A stretch of DNA of 64,000 nucleotides from Pedobacter ureilyticus (GTDB lineage Bacteria; Bacteroidota; Bacteroidia; Sphingobacteriales; Sphingobacteriaceae), in assembly GCF_005925345.1 (NCBI RefSeq), contig NZ_SSHJ01000001.1, positions 434,001 through 498,000 of the forward strand. Reading direction: 5' to 3'. Positions 16,200-24,700 of this stretch are shown piece by piece. The notes beneath the pieces were generated by a model. It saw only the letters and a list, made by a program, of their open reading frames with translations. It searched no databases and was not told the origin of the DNA. Position 1 is the first letter of the stretch, and the number at the start of each line of letters is the position of its first letter. The position numbers and the translations under genes are program-made.

Positions 16200-16887
16200 A
16201 TAGCTCTTTTAAGGTTTTAACTTCAATTGCCGTTTTTGCACGCTGTATGGAAAGGGTGATGTTCTGATCGTTGAACTGCTTGAGGTCAGAAAAATTCTTA
16301 TCCATGCGGCTTGCCGCCTGGTCGATCAGTTCCAGTCTTTTTGCATCATCCATCTGAGTCTTGAATGAACTCACCACGATAAACACCTGATCCAGGTTTT
16401 TTATACTGGCTTCCAGAATACCTTTGTAGACCTCTTCCATATGGAGAATTTCTCCGACAGAAAAGTGCTTATCACGTTTGAACAGTGAGATTGCCCATTT
16501 ATATTCCTGCAAGATAGCGGCCTGAGTGGTGGCCAAGTCCCTGACCCGCTTATAGGTAGATATTGCCGATTTGACCCTGACCAGTTCCTCATAATATCCC
16601 GCATAGAGGTTACGCTGTTTATCCGTCCAATCCGAGATTTCGCCAAGTTTCAGCTTGCTGAGCTGGTTTTCGACTACTTTCTGCGCATTCTGTAGCCAGA
16701 TCGTTTCGTTCTGCAAACGTTGGACTTTCAGATCAATCGCCTTGATTACTTTTTTAACGCCTGCTTTGATCACCTCGGCTATCGCAAACTGCGCACTTGC
16801 CCCTGTGGGCAAGGCGGTAAGCAAGACCGTAGCACTCAGTGGCAGTACGACCATATAGGTTTTCATCATATTCTTTAATTTTTTCAT
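16186..16887 (-). CDS. TraI-like transfer protein, first copy (233 aa)
   Basis: Signal peptide ending about residue 32 (SATVLLTALPTGASAQ), then a long helical domain with AEVIKAGVKKVIKAIDLKVQ and QNAQKVVENQLSKLKL. The middle carries LYAGYYEELVRVKSAISTYK and the end has LDQVFIVVSSFKTQMDDAKR and ELIDQAASRMDKNFSDLKQF. Architecture matches CTnDOT TraI/DUF4141-type proteins, secreted helical components of the transfer apparatus. It follows the lipoprotein gene by 8 bases and leads the run of three related genes. Confidence 0.75.
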   Translation of the reverse strand: MKKLKNMMKTYMVVLPLSATVLLTALPTGASAQFAIAEVIKAGVKKVIKAIDLKVQRLQNETIWLQNAQKVVENQLSKLKLGEISDWTDKQRNLYAGYYEELVRVKSAISTYKRVRDLATTQAAILQEYKWAISLFKRDKHFSVGEILHMEEVYKGILEASIKNLDQVFIVVSSFKTQMDDAKRLELIDQAASRMDKNFSDLKQFNDQNITLSIQRAKTAIEVKTLKELYEIN

Positions 16888-16895
16888 AGCATTGG

Positions 16896-17297
16896 CTAAT
16901 CGTTTTTAATTCGTTTGTATTTCCTTTTCCCCACCGTCATCATCCCTGCTGAAGTGTCGAAAGTGATCACCTTGCCATTGCGATTTTCGGTCATCACCTG
17001 CGTAGACGGGTCATAGACCGCAGTCCATATTTCGGTTTCATGTTGCAGTTCGCCCGGTTTTCCATCCTCACCAATCAGGCGAAACCCCGTACTCCTGAAA
17101 AGCTTATAGCTGTTTCCATGATCAGGTTCTATTCGAAGGGTATCATTGGCGATACTGGCCTCGCTACCTGCCAAATTCACATAAGTACCTGTGATAGGTG
17201 GTTCGGTAATACCCGTACAACTGGCATAAAACAGCATTACAGCAATGGCTAGTGTAGATGAGGGGATCGATTTGAATTTGTTTTTGAATGTTTCCAT
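16896..17297 (-). CDS. Transfer-associated lipoprotein (DUF3876-like), 133 aa
   Basis: Start chosen at METFKNKF (17297): the longer frame to 17396 overlaps traG in another frame and its first 33 residues are not protein-like. A basic start and hydrophobic helix end in the lipobox FYASC, with Cys at about residue 27, so a lipoprotein is likely. The rest is a beta-rich domain (TYVNLAGSEASIANDTLRIE, GRYKLF-like strands, then 'KRKYKRIKND'). Its position between traG and the TraI-like genes matches the DUF3876-type lipoproteins of Bacteroidetes ICEs; the family call is tentative. Confidence 0.65.
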   Translation of the reverse strand: METFKNKFKSIPSSTLAIAVMLFYASCTGITEPPITGTYVNLAGSEASIANDTLRIEPDHGNSYKLFRSTGFRLIGEDGKPGELQHETEIWTAVYDPSTQVMTENRNGKVITFDTSAGMMTVGKRKYKRIKND

Positions 17298-17316
17298 AAT
17301 TGATTTGATTAAGTGG

Positions 17317-19788
17317 TTAAAAAATCTTCTTTCCGCTAAGGAGCTCCGCCGCAAGTACAGCGATGCCACGGGCGATATCGCCGTACTTGTCGGCATAGGC
17401 CTGCACCATTATCTTTTCGCTTTCCTCGGTGGTGTAGGCCAGATACTCGCTCAAACTCACTTCTGTGCGGTATACCTTAGAACATTGCGTGCCCAGGGAA
17501 ATGAATACCTCCTTATATTTTTTGGTGGGATCGTTGGCCTTGTTCATCGACATCACCAAGGTTTTTTCCAGATCGCTAAGTCCCAACAGGGCCTGCACCT
17601 CGTCAAATTTGTTCTGGTATTTGCTCTGGTCAAGCAGTATCTTACAGTCTGCGTTACCGATGATTGCCTTTTTCACGATCACTGAACTCAGGATGTCTTC
17701 GATTTCTTGGGTAACCACAATGGCCTCCCCAAAAAACTTTCTAACAGTCTTAAAAAGATACTGGATATAGGTCGCCATACTGTCCTTAGCGATACTTTTC
17801 CAGACCTCCTCTAGAAGCAAAACTTTACGGATGCCTTTCAGCTTCCGCATCTTGCTGATGAACATTTCCATGATGATGATCGTAACGACTGGAAACAGGA
17901 TGGGATGATCCTTACACTTATCGATTTCAAAGATGACCAGCCGCTGGTGCAACAGATCAAGGTTTTCAGTGGCATTCAACAGGTAATCAAACTCGCCGCC
18001 CTTATAATAAGGATTAAGCACATACAGAAAATTATCGATGTCAAAATTGCGCTGCTGTACCTTGCCATCTTCCAAAACCTGCAAGTATTCCTCCATCAAA
18101 AATTCATAGAAGGAATTAAAACAGGGAAATATTTCTTGATGCAGGTTCAGGTAATCATAATAGAGCGAAAGTGCATTGGAGACCGCCACATATTCAGCCC
18201 TAGTGTACCGCTCATCATCCTTTTTCCAAAGGGTAATCAAAAGGGTCTTTATACTTTCCTTTTTCTCGGTATCCAGCTCATCACCCTCACCAATGTAGAA
18301 CGGATTAAAACGGATCGGGTTGTTTTCTGAGTAGGTAAAGTAATAGCCCCCGACCAGATCACATAAGCCCTTATAACTATGGCCAACATCAACGATCACC
18401 TGATGGGCACCCTGCTCGTAGTAGCTTCGTACCATGTGGTTGGTGAAGAAACTTTTTCCAGAACCGCTTGGGCCGATCACAAATTTGTTCCGATTGGTGG
18501 TAAAGCCACGCTTCATCGGTTCGTCCGAAACATCCACATGCAGGGGTTTACCAGAAATCCTATCACCGAGCCTTAACCCAAATGGAGATATAGAGGAACG
18601 GTAGCTGGTTTCGATATTGAAGAAGCAACTGGCCTGTTCAGCGAAGGTATCAAAGGTTTCATTCATCGGAAAATCACCTGCATTCCCTGGCATTGCCGAA
18701 AACCACAACTGCGCCGCTCCATCGGTTTCCTGCTTGCAGACCGCATCCATTGCCGCCATTGCCGAACCAACCTTATTTTTTAGCCCTGCAAGTTCCATAA
18801 GATCATCCGACCAGGCCATTACATTGAAATGAGCCTTAACGGGCAATCGCTGCTGACCGATAGCCTCGTTAAGAAAATCATTGCAGGCATCTCTGGATAT
18901 GGCATTTTCCCTTGAATAGGCAGAAAGGGAATGCAGGCGAAGTTTCTTCGCTTCCAGCGCTTTCAGTGTCTTGCGGCTGTCACTGATAAAAACGAACTGG
19001 TTGAAAATGTGGTTACAGTCCAGAAATTGTCCCAATGGCGAAGCAAAGCCAATACTATACTTGGTCTTGTCGGTCGAATATTTATCGTAATTGATACGGC
19101 TGCCACAGAAAGAAGGAAGGTCGGTGGCATCGGATAGGCAATAAAGTTCCACCTGTTTATCCCCGACACGTATGCCATCCCTGATATGGACATCACGGAT
19201 TAGTGGAGCCTCATTTCCACCGAGCAAAAAACAATATTTTTCGATGATCCCAGGTGAATTTGCAGAACCCGCCAATTCATCATCATCTAGCCTTTGAAGA
19301 TTAAACAGCCCGCTATCGGTCAAAATGGTTTCAAACTGGCCTGCACAGGACTGGAAATTTCGTAACAGCCTTTCATCCATTTCACCCGCAGGAGCGATAG
19401 ATTTTCTAAGAATGTTACAATAAGCGGAACTGGAAAGCTTACGGTTCAGCGGCCGCTGGGTCAGAAAGATGTAACAACTATGATCTAGATAAGGTCTTTC
19501 GTTAAAATGCTTTTCCGAGGCAAATGATAAGGGACTTTCGCTGGCTGAAATAAAATCTGCTTTCACCTTTGCCTTTTGGTACCAATCGGCTTTATGTACA
19601 ATCATTCCTTCCTGCAAGACCCTGATCGCCTTTACAAATGCCTGATGTGCCACCTCAAAAGCATCCGCAGAAAGTGTACCCGTTTCGGGCAACTCTACCT
19701 TGTAGGCAATGGTTACATCTCCCTGCATAGAGATCATGGTACCATTTTCAACCTTCCAGATGGGTAGGATTTTTTCGATGTCGATCAT
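17317..19788 (-). CDS. traG: Conjugation ATPase TraG (VirB4-like), 823 aa
   Basis: Full-length TraG-family ATPase. The N-terminal domain starts IEKILPIWKVENGTMISMQG. Walker A IGPSGSGKSFF is near residue 437, with HQVIVDVGHSYKGLC soon after; Walker B VLLLEEVWKSIA is near residue 660, followed by a conserved VTQEIEDIL. VirB4-type ATPases power channel assembly and DNA transfer from the cytoplasmic face of the inner membrane. The ATG overlaps the traF stop in an ATGA. The end is 19 bases upstream of the lipoprotein start. Confidence 0.95.
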   Translation of the reverse strand: MIDIEKILPIWKVENGTMISMQGDVTIAYKVELPETGTLSADAFEVAHQAFVKAIRVLQEGMIVHKADWYQKAKVKADFISASESPLSFASEKHFNERPYLDHSCYIFLTQRPLNRKLSSSAYCNILRKSIAPAGEMDERLLRNFQSCAGQFETILTDSGLFNLQRLDDDELAGSANSPGIIEKYCFLLGGNEAPLIRDVHIRDGIRVGDKQVELYCLSDATDLPSFCGSRINYDKYSTDKTKYSIGFASPLGQFLDCNHIFNQFVFISDSRKTLKALEAKKLRLHSLSAYSRENAISRDACNDFLNEAIGQQRLPVKAHFNVMAWSDDLMELAGLKNKVGSAMAAMDAVCKQETDGAAQLWFSAMPGNAGDFPMNETFDTFAEQASCFFNIETSYRSSISPFGLRLGDRISGKPLHVDVSDEPMKRGFTTNRNKFVIGPSGSGKSFFTNHMVRSYYEQGAHQVIVDVGHSYKGLCDLVGGYYFTYSENNPIRFNPFYIGEGDELDTEKKESIKTLLITLWKKDDERYTRAEYVAVSNALSLYYDYLNLHQEIFPCFNSFYEFLMEEYLQVLEDGKVQQRNFDIDNFLYVLNPYYKGGEFDYLLNATENLDLLHQRLVIFEIDKCKDHPILFPVVTIIIMEMFISKMRKLKGIRKVLLLEEVWKSIAKDSMATYIQYLFKTVRKFFGEAIVVTQEIEDILSSVIVKKAIIGNADCKILLDQSKYQNKFDEVQALLGLSDLEKTLVMSMNKANDPTKKYKEVFISLGTQCSKVYRTEVSLSEYLAYTTEESEKIMVQAYADKYGDIARGIAVLAAELLSGKKIF

Positions 19789-20120
19789 AACCCCGTCCCC
19801 CTATGATATTTTAACGCGGTAAAAACCCTTCTGGAACTGAACCTGATGTACTTTGGAAGGCCACGTTTTGCCGTCCATTTCAACAGCCCATGTACACCGA
19901 AACGTTTGGACAGACGGAACACGCAAAAGAAAAGACCGCTACCCAGCGCCAGTATGGTCGGCAGAATAACATAGAGTGGTACATTTGAAATGTAAAGGGC
20001 AACAAAGGTCAGTAGTAGCACCACCAGCCCCACAGCGAGATAGGCAATGTACTGTCCGTACAACCCCCGAAATTCGATGGGCTTATTCACGCCTTTATTG
20101 ATTTGATATACTGAACTCAT
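19785..20120 (-). CDS. traF: Conjugative transposon protein TraF (DUF4133)
   Basis: 111 residues with two adjacent membrane helices (YIAYLAVGLVVLLLTFVALYI and YVILPTILALGSGLFFCVF). The N-terminal 'YQINKGVNKPIEFRGLYGQY' motif is typical of DUF4133/TraF, the VirB3-like partner of TraG. Its stop overlaps the traG start. It is preceded by the 110-base hairpin-bearing gap that separates it from traE. Confidence 0.9.
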   Translation of the reverse strand: MSSVYQINKGVNKPIEFRGLYGQYIAYLAVGLVVLLLTFVALYISNVPLYVILPTILALGSGLFFCVFRLSKRFGVHGLLKWTAKRGLPKYIRFSSRRVFTALKYHRGTGL

Positions 20121-20139
20121 ATTTTTTGATTTAGTAACT

Positions 20140-20217
20140 GGCCTTTCCGCTCGCCTTGCAGACGGTTTATAGAATTTATAGGATCATACGTCCTGCACAG
20201 GCAAAGCGGAAAAGACC
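20140..20217 (-). repeat. Long imperfect hairpin between traE and traF
   Basis: Left arm 20140-20164 (GGCCTTTCCGCT, GCCTTGCA, GACG blocks) pairs with right arm 20189-20217 (CGTC, TGCACAGGC, AGCGGAAAAGACC), giving about 23 base pairs with a few bulges and a 24-base AT-rich loop. It fills most of the only large gap inside the tra operon. Not followed by a T-run on the minus strand, so it is not a classical terminator. Confidence 0.6.
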
Positions 20218-20230
20218 AATCGTTATGAAT

Positions 20231-20584
20231 TTATATGCCGAAGAATGATTTAAGCACCGTGGCTACCACCACCAAAAAGATACAGGAACCGAACCACGAG
20301 GCGGCCACCTTGTTGGTATCGGGCTCGCCAGCATTCCATTTATTGAAAACTTTAATGGCACCGATCACACCCACAACTGCACCGATGGCATACATCAGGT
20401 CACAGCCTGAGTCGAAATAACCCTTTACCTTATTGGTCGCTTCTTGTATCCCGGAATTTCCATCTTGGGCAAATAGTGAAATACTAGAAAACAGGTTGTA
20501 GATACAGAGGATAAATGAAAACAGCAGGAACTTGGCGAAATTCTTTTTTTGAGGGCTATGCTGATTATTGATATTGCTATTCAT
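20231..20584 (-). CDS. traE: Conjugative transposon protein TraE (DUF4134)
   Basis: 117 residues: a signal-like hydrophobic helix (FLLFSFILCIYNLFSSISLF), then GIQEATNKVKGYFDSG and two more hydrophobic helices (LMYAIGAVVGVIGAIKVFNK and a C-terminal WFGSCIFLVVVATVLKSFF). The 'G..EA...V..YFD....LMYAIGAV.G.IGA..VY.KW' pattern is characteristic of TraE/DUF4134, a VirB2-pilin-like small membrane protein. First of the core tra genes in this operon. Confidence 0.9.
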   Translation of the reverse strand: MNSNINNQHSPQKKNFAKFLLFSFILCIYNLFSSISLFAQDGNSGIQEATNKVKGYFDSGCDLMYAIGAVVGVIGAIKVFNKWNAGEPDTNKVAASWFGSCIFLVVVATVLKSFFGI

Positions 20585-20629
20585 TGAAATGATTTAAGGT
20601 GAATGGATAAAGATGAATGGGTTGTAGTG

Positions 20630-21142
20630 CTAATACCAAAGGTTTTCCAGTTCTTCGACAGAGAGATGAAAAGGCACATTTTCACGGATAAAGCCGTTCA
20701 AAATCCCAATGGAAGCACTTTCAGCTATGACAGGGTACTTATCTCTGACGATAGCGAACATCGCCAGAAAATCATCTTTACCGCCATCTTGTTTTTCAAG
20801 TACCAAGCAGATTTCCTTGATCTCCTGTTGAACATCGGAAAGGTCTCCAAGTATGGCTGATTTATCAAAACCAGCTGTCTTAACAAAGCTGAAATCTTCG
20901 GCGCTGACCACACTTTCGCCCTCTTCGAGCCTCCTTTTGCCCATCAACTGTTGCTCCCCCAATTCGTCTACTTTGTCCTGCCACCTGTGCGGGAGCGGGG
21001 ATTTGACAGGCTCCGATTTCCTGCTGTGGAACAGCCACACCATGAACAGACTGAAAAGCCCGATCAAGATCGCAGCGAGCACACAGCTCTGTGATGAAAA
21101 TAAATTTATCATATGATTTTGCTTTATTTCCCGCAGCTCCAT
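20630..21142 (-). CDS. Transfer-region membrane protein (170 aa)
   Basis: Unrecognised. One membrane helix near the N-terminus (SCVLAAILIGLFSLFMVWLF), then a hydrophilic, acidic cytoplasmic or periplasmic domain. A better start may be the internal ATG at 21112, giving MINLFSSQ and 160 residues. It is 45 bases upstream of traE in the same direction and downstream of rteC, the place where small accessory transfer proteins are often found. No family assigned. Confidence 0.65.
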   Translation of the reverse strand: MELREIKQNHMINLFSSQSCVLAAILIGLFSLFMVWLFHSRKSEPVKSPLPHRWQDKVDELGEQQLMGKRRLEEGESVVSAEDFSFVKTAGFDKSAILGDLSDVQQEIKEICLVLEKQDGGKDDFLAMFAIVRDKYPVIAESASIGILNGFIRENVPFHLSVEELENLWY

Positions 21143-21189
21143 TGCTACGGGAATTGTGAAAGCAAAGGTTCAAAGACCTGAAAATCCTT

Positions 21190-21206
21190 TATCTCTAGTA
21201 GTGATA
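21190..21206. promoter_or_regulatory. Palindromic operator-like site, copy 1
   Basis: TATCTCTAGTAGTGATA fits TATC-n-CTA-n-TAG-n-GATA, an odd-length dyad. It lies in the gap between rteC and the first gene of the tra operon. Two further copies lie at 43417-43433 and 43469-43485, in the regulatory region next to the recombinase, at the other end of the element. Confidence 0.6.
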
Positions 21207-21251
21207 AATAAATCCGAAAATCAGCCTCAAATACCTTTAAAAGGACAAAAC

Positions 21252-22112
21252 CTATTGCAGATCATCATCATCTTCCATGTACTGGATCATCGCTTTTTGC
21301 ATGATTTCCAGAAAATGGGTACGGCTCAAACGCTTGCGCCTTTTGATCTCCCTAAAACGATTTGCCGGGATACCGATCTCCACCCCGAAACTTTCCTCCA
21401 GCCAGCGGAAGATTTCGGCAAGAGATACTTTTTCATCGTTCAATTGTTTAGACAGATATACCGCATAACCAAGTTCAACAAGATTGATGATTTCGCCAGT
21501 CCAGTCAAACCACTTTTTTCCGGTACGTATGGGCGTGGTTGCGCTACCAGTAAGTTCCTTATCCAGTTCCTTCAACGCTTCCAAGATATATTCCTGTAAA
21601 AGTTCATAGGCAATGAACTGGGAAAACAGGTAATCGCCACTGGTGGAAAAATCGGGATCAAGTTCAGGGATTTCAGAAAAGTAGAGTGGTTTGACCTCCA
21701 CACCACGAAGAAAAAGGCTTTCGTCCATTTCGGTAAAGCCAGATTTAAAATATTGGTAGTGGAAGGCGTGCTGACGGAAGAACCTGTTGATAAAACCCAG
21801 TTCCTCCAGATAGAATTTGCGCTGTTGTGCCGCCGTACCCACAGGAAGTTGGTGCAACAAGGTGAACAGGGCAACATGGTATATTTTTAATGCATAATAT
21901 TCGGGCTTTTCAAACTTGAAGAAATAGATCTCTTCCATTTTGTCCTTGAACGCTACCGAAGTCACCTCCATGCGGACTTCCAAAAGAAAATCATTGATCA
22001 GACAGATACATTGGTTAAACTTATCCACCAGTGCCAGCTTATCGGAACCAGTAATTGTTTTTAACCTCGACCGCAACTCACGGAAGGATTGCTTTGCATT
22101 ATTTTTACGCAT
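21252..22112 (-). CDS. rteC: RteC-family regulator (286 aa)
   Basis: The RteC domain fills the protein: MDESLFLRGVEVKPLYFSEI, then SGDYLFSQFIAYELLQEYI, and a C-terminal WTGEIINLVELGYAVYLS and EIFRWLEESFGVEIG helix-turn-helix-like part followed by EIKRRKRLSRTHFLEIMQK. In CTnDOT-type elements RteC links regulation to excision. It is 110 bases upstream of the membrane protein leading the tra operon and is a plausible co-regulator of it. The upstream gap at 22113-22471 holds its promoter and a strong palindrome. Confidence 0.9.
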   Translation of the reverse strand: MRKNNAKQSFRELRSRLKTITGSDKLALVDKFNQCICLINDFLLEVRMEVTSVAFKDKMEEIYFFKFEKPEYYALKIYHVALFTLLHQLPVGTAAQQRKFYLEELGFINRFFRQHAFHYQYFKSGFTEMDESLFLRGVEVKPLYFSEIPELDPDFSTSGDYLFSQFIAYELLQEYILEALKELDKELTGSATTPIRTGKKWFDWTGEIINLVELGYAVYLSKQLNDEKVSLAEIFRWLEESFGVEIGIPANRFREIKRRKRLSRTHFLEIMQKAMIQYMEDDDDLQ

Positions 22113-22419
22113 AGAACTAAATTTAAGTGAAGCCTGCCGACGGACATTTCACCTGAATGCCCTCAACTGATCAGCAGAAAAATAAGTACCATTTAGCCAT
22201 AGGCAATCTGATTTGGATATACGATTTTACCTCAACCGAGGTAGGGCAAATGTGTTCCTTACGACCCTAAAATCCCTACACAAAAGGGTGTATTCGCCCT
22301 ACATTTTTGAAAGCATTTTTTAAAAAGTGATCTTTAAAGCCATACTAAGCCTATTTTGAGATGATTTTCCCTTTATTTTATGACCGATAAAATTGGAATT
22401 CTAAAGAATAATTTCTATT
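22113..22419. other. Intergenic region upstream of rteC
   Basis: No gene. It holds a small hairpin ACCTC/GAGGT (22230-22243) and an inverted repeat GTAGGGC...GCCCTAC (about 22243-22310) enclosing several CCCT/AGGG blocks. This repeated GGG/CCC pattern is unlike its AT-rich surroundings and could be a regulator-binding or origin-type region. No clear promoter box was found for rteC. Confidence 0.4.
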
Positions 22420-22439
22420 TGACGTATGTACATACGTCA
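22420..22439. promoter_or_regulatory. 20-bp perfect palindrome, candidate operator of the XRE regulator
   Basis: The 20 bases at 22420-22439 are a perfect palindrome (half-site TGACGTATGT). A TTTG at 22418-22421 and a weak TAAATCGA box at 22441 flank it, so a bound dimer would block that promoter. The XRE-family gene starts 33 bases downstream; autoregulation is the simplest reading. Confidence 0.7.
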
Positions 22440-22471
22440 TTAAATCGATAGGGTTATGCGAATTTTCCATC

Positions 22472-22708
22472 ATGGACTGGAAAGAGGAAACCAAACTTAA
22501 TTTTGGAAACCACCTACTCAAATTATTGGCAGAATATGGTGAGAAAAATAAAGTAAAACCATCATTAAGGCAACTCTCTGTCAGGGCAGATTTGGAATAT
22601 AGTCAGGTGCAAAGAATATCAAAAGGCCAAGTAGATTTGGCGCTAACAACGATTGTTTCTTTGGCGCAAGGTTTAGAAGTAGAACCCTCAAAACTATTGG
22701 AATTTTAA
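22472..22708 (+). CDS. XRE-family transcriptional regulator (78 aa)
   Basis: Single helix-turn-helix domain: KPSLRQLSVRADLEYSQVQR and ISKGQVDLALTTIVSLAQ-type recognition region, ending LEVEPSKLLEF. Such small XRE proteins bind DNA as dimers, often to palindromes like the one 33 bases upstream. Divergent from rteC and the tra operon and convergent with the LuxR-type gene, so it could regulate the rteC side, itself, or both. Confidence 0.85.
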   Translation: MDWKEETKLNFGNHLLKLLAEYGEKNKVKPSLRQLSVRADLEYSQVQRISKGQVDLALTTIVSLAQGLEVEPSKLLEF

Positions 22709-22723
22709 AAGAGGGATTAAAGC

Positions 22724-23656
22724 CTATTCAGTTTCTAATTTTCGCATCAGCTCAAGTCTGTTGCTTACATCGGTTTTGTAGTGGATATTTTGTACATGTC
22801 GGGAAACCGTTGAAGTGGCAATAAACAATTTTTCTCCTACCTGCTCTTTGGTCAGACCTTGCCTAAGCAATCTGATCACCTCGATTTCTCTAGGAGTATA
22901 TGGATATTTCAATAGATTTTTTTCAAATATCTCCTCATATGGCATTGCCAGCTCTCCCATATTCAGCTTTAAGTCAATAATTCTCGCTCGTCGAACCGAC
23001 CTGACAAAAAATATGACTGTTACTAGTAGAAAGCCGAGATTAGTCACAATAACCTCTATGAACTGGGAAACGTGAAAGTAAGCAAAAACTGATAGACTTA
23101 CCCAAGGAATGACCGCACAATATACCGCTACCATTTCCAACTTGTCAATTACATAGCCTTTGCTGTTATATTCTGCAAACTGTTTTCTGATCGCTTTCAG
23201 GATGGCGACAATAATCACAAATGAATAGAAAAATGGTACAATCATTCCATAATGTATCGCATACTCCAGATCGCCCTTAGCCAGATAGATTACTCCGAAG
23301 AAAATCAGATAAGGAAGCAATAGGAAAAGTGGAACTCCATATAACGCATGGAAACGCAGACTTTTCAGGTCAAAGCATTTGTAAAAGAAAAACGGAAAAT
23401 AGGAGCCCATCAAAAAGCCTGCACCATAGGCAATGATATTCTGGAATTGAACTGAAATCAACGTGATATTGGGATCAGGGAAAAACCCACCAGTCGTGTT
23501 ATAGAAGATAAGGAGCCCTAGCAAGATCAGGTACCAGAACCTGCATTTGTCTGAAGGGCGATATAAGTAGTAAATAAATTGGTGGAAGAAAAAAAGAAGC
23601 TCTATAAAAATAATAATAGCGGTCAGCACCAACATTTGTGTTCCTGGTATTAGCAT
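22724..23656 (-). CDS. Membrane-anchored LuxR-type regulator (310 aa)
   Basis: Residues 1-225 contain about seven hydrophobic helices with short polar loops (starting QMLVLTAIIIFIELLFFFHQ); residues 240-310 are a LuxR-type helix-turn-helix (YPYTPREIEVIRLLRQGLT, KLFIATSTVSRHVQNIHY). A membrane sensor fused directly to a DNA-binding domain fits the one-component regulators seen in Bacteroidetes. No kinase or receiver domain, so signal sensing would be direct. Ligand unknown. The gene ends 15 bases after the convergent XRE gene. Confidence 0.8.
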   Translation of the reverse strand: MLIPGTQMLVLTAIIIFIELLFFFHQFIYYLYRPSDKCRFWYLILLGLLIFYNTTGGFFPDPNITLISVQFQNIIAYGAGFLMGSYFPFFFYKCFDLKSLRFHALYGVPLFLLLPYLIFFGVIYLAKGDLEYAIHYGMIVPFFYSFVIIVAILKAIRKQFAEYNSKGYVIDKLEMVAVYCAVIPWVSLSVFAYFHVSQFIEVIVTNLGFLLVTVIFFVRSVRRARIIDLKLNMGELAMPYEEIFEKNLLKYPYTPREIEVIRLLRQGLTKEQVGEKLFIATSTVSRHVQNIHYKTDVSNRLELMRKLETE

Positions 23657-23704
23657 AGTCGAATATTTGGCAGATAAAAAACATCTTGGTTGCAGTAATT
23701 ATGG

Positions 23705-24271
23705 CTACCTTTTCATAAAGAACAGCGTATAGCCAAAAGTCAACTCATCATAAACCTCAAATCCAAACTTTCTGTACCAAGGGAGATTTTCGATAGTTGA
23801 GGTCTCCAAGAAAATCTGTCTATCATCTGACGCAGTTTTAATAATTACCTCTTCCATTAGCCTTTTACCTAAACCGAAATGCTGATATTCCGGCATCACA
23901 CCGATAAACCACAGATAGGCCATTCGCTGATCAGGGCGTACCGAGTTTATTCTGCTTTCTCTTTTAATAGCCTTGAGCACATTTCTAAAACCGATACTTT
24001 TAAAAATCAATTTCAGATCAAGCCAAACTGACTTTAATGTTGTTCTTTTCAATTCTGGATATAGGAGCAGAACACATGCTTTACGATCCTCGCAAAGAAA
24101 CACCTCCCCAAAAAGCATACACATTTCAAATGAATACTGCATCAGCCCATGAATGCGAAACATCTTCAAACCATCTTGCGGGATTAAGTAGTTCACACTT
24201 TTATTATGTAGAAAGGAAGCTGTTAAAATATCAGCTACCAAAGGTTTATCATCAACATTTGCTTTTATCAT
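23705..24271 (-). CDS. GNAT-family N-acetyltransferase (188 aa)
   Basis: GNAT fold: the acetyl-CoA-binding region YLWFIGVMPEYQHFGLGKRL (V-x-P-x-x-Q-x-x-G-x-G), then FLETSTIENLPWYRKFGFEV and a C-terminal strand. The start at 24271 (MIKANVDD) is preferred over the longer frame to 24331, whose first 20 residues are not typical. Substrate unknown. It is transcribed in the same direction as the LuxR-type gene and 48 bases upstream of it, so the two may share a transcript. Confidence 0.85.
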   Translation of the reverse strand: MIKANVDDKPLVADILTASFLHNKSVNYLIPQDGLKMFRIHGLMQYSFEMCMLFGEVFLCEDRKACVLLLYPELKRTTLKSVWLDLKLIFKSIGFRNVLKAIKRESRINSVRPDQRMAYLWFIGVMPEYQHFGLGKRLMEEVIIKTASDDRQIFLETSTIENLPWYRKFGFEVYDELTFGYTLFFMKR

Positions 24272-24371
24272 ATTATGATGGATTGAGTAAAAAAAAGGGG
24301 GCTTACCAATCCTAGCAGTTTCCCCTTTCACTATTAACTATTATTAACCTAATTTATTCATACAAATTTCA

Positions 24372-24689
24372 CTATTCATTTCGATTGATACTCACCTCCA
24401 ATGCTCCCATACTCAACAATTTACTTTTTAAACTTTCCATTTTTAACCTATCGGCAACAGCAAAATAAAAAGTGTAACTACCGCCATCCAATTCGGATGA
24501 AACAGGCAAAATAGCCACATCACCATCTCCGATGACCTCCAGTTTAAATCCTTTATCCAAACGAACGTACATCACATCTTTATCTGGATATGAACATAAG
24601 TTTTTACTAGAACCGCAGGACAGCAAGATACTGCCACAAAAAAGACATAGGCATAGCCAGCCTTTGTTCAAAAAGCCTGATTTTTTCAT
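24372..24689 (-). CDS. Small lipoprotein, 105 aa
   Basis: N-terminal basic residues, hydrophobic helix and lipobox LLSCG (Cys about residue 25), so a surface or periplasmic lipoprotein. The mature part is a short beta-rich domain (DVMYVRLDKGFKLEVIGDGD and a 'YTFYFAVADRLKMESL' stretch). Family not recognised. It starts 11 bases from the DsbD-N gene upstream and probably belongs to the same operon. Confidence 0.75.
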   Translation of the reverse strand: MKKSGFLNKGWLCLCLFCGSILLSCGSSKNLCSYPDKDVMYVRLDKGFKLEVIGDGDVAILPVSSELDGGSYTFYFAVADRLKMESLKSKLLSMGALEVSINRNE

Positions 24690-24700
24690 ATGGAATAGTA

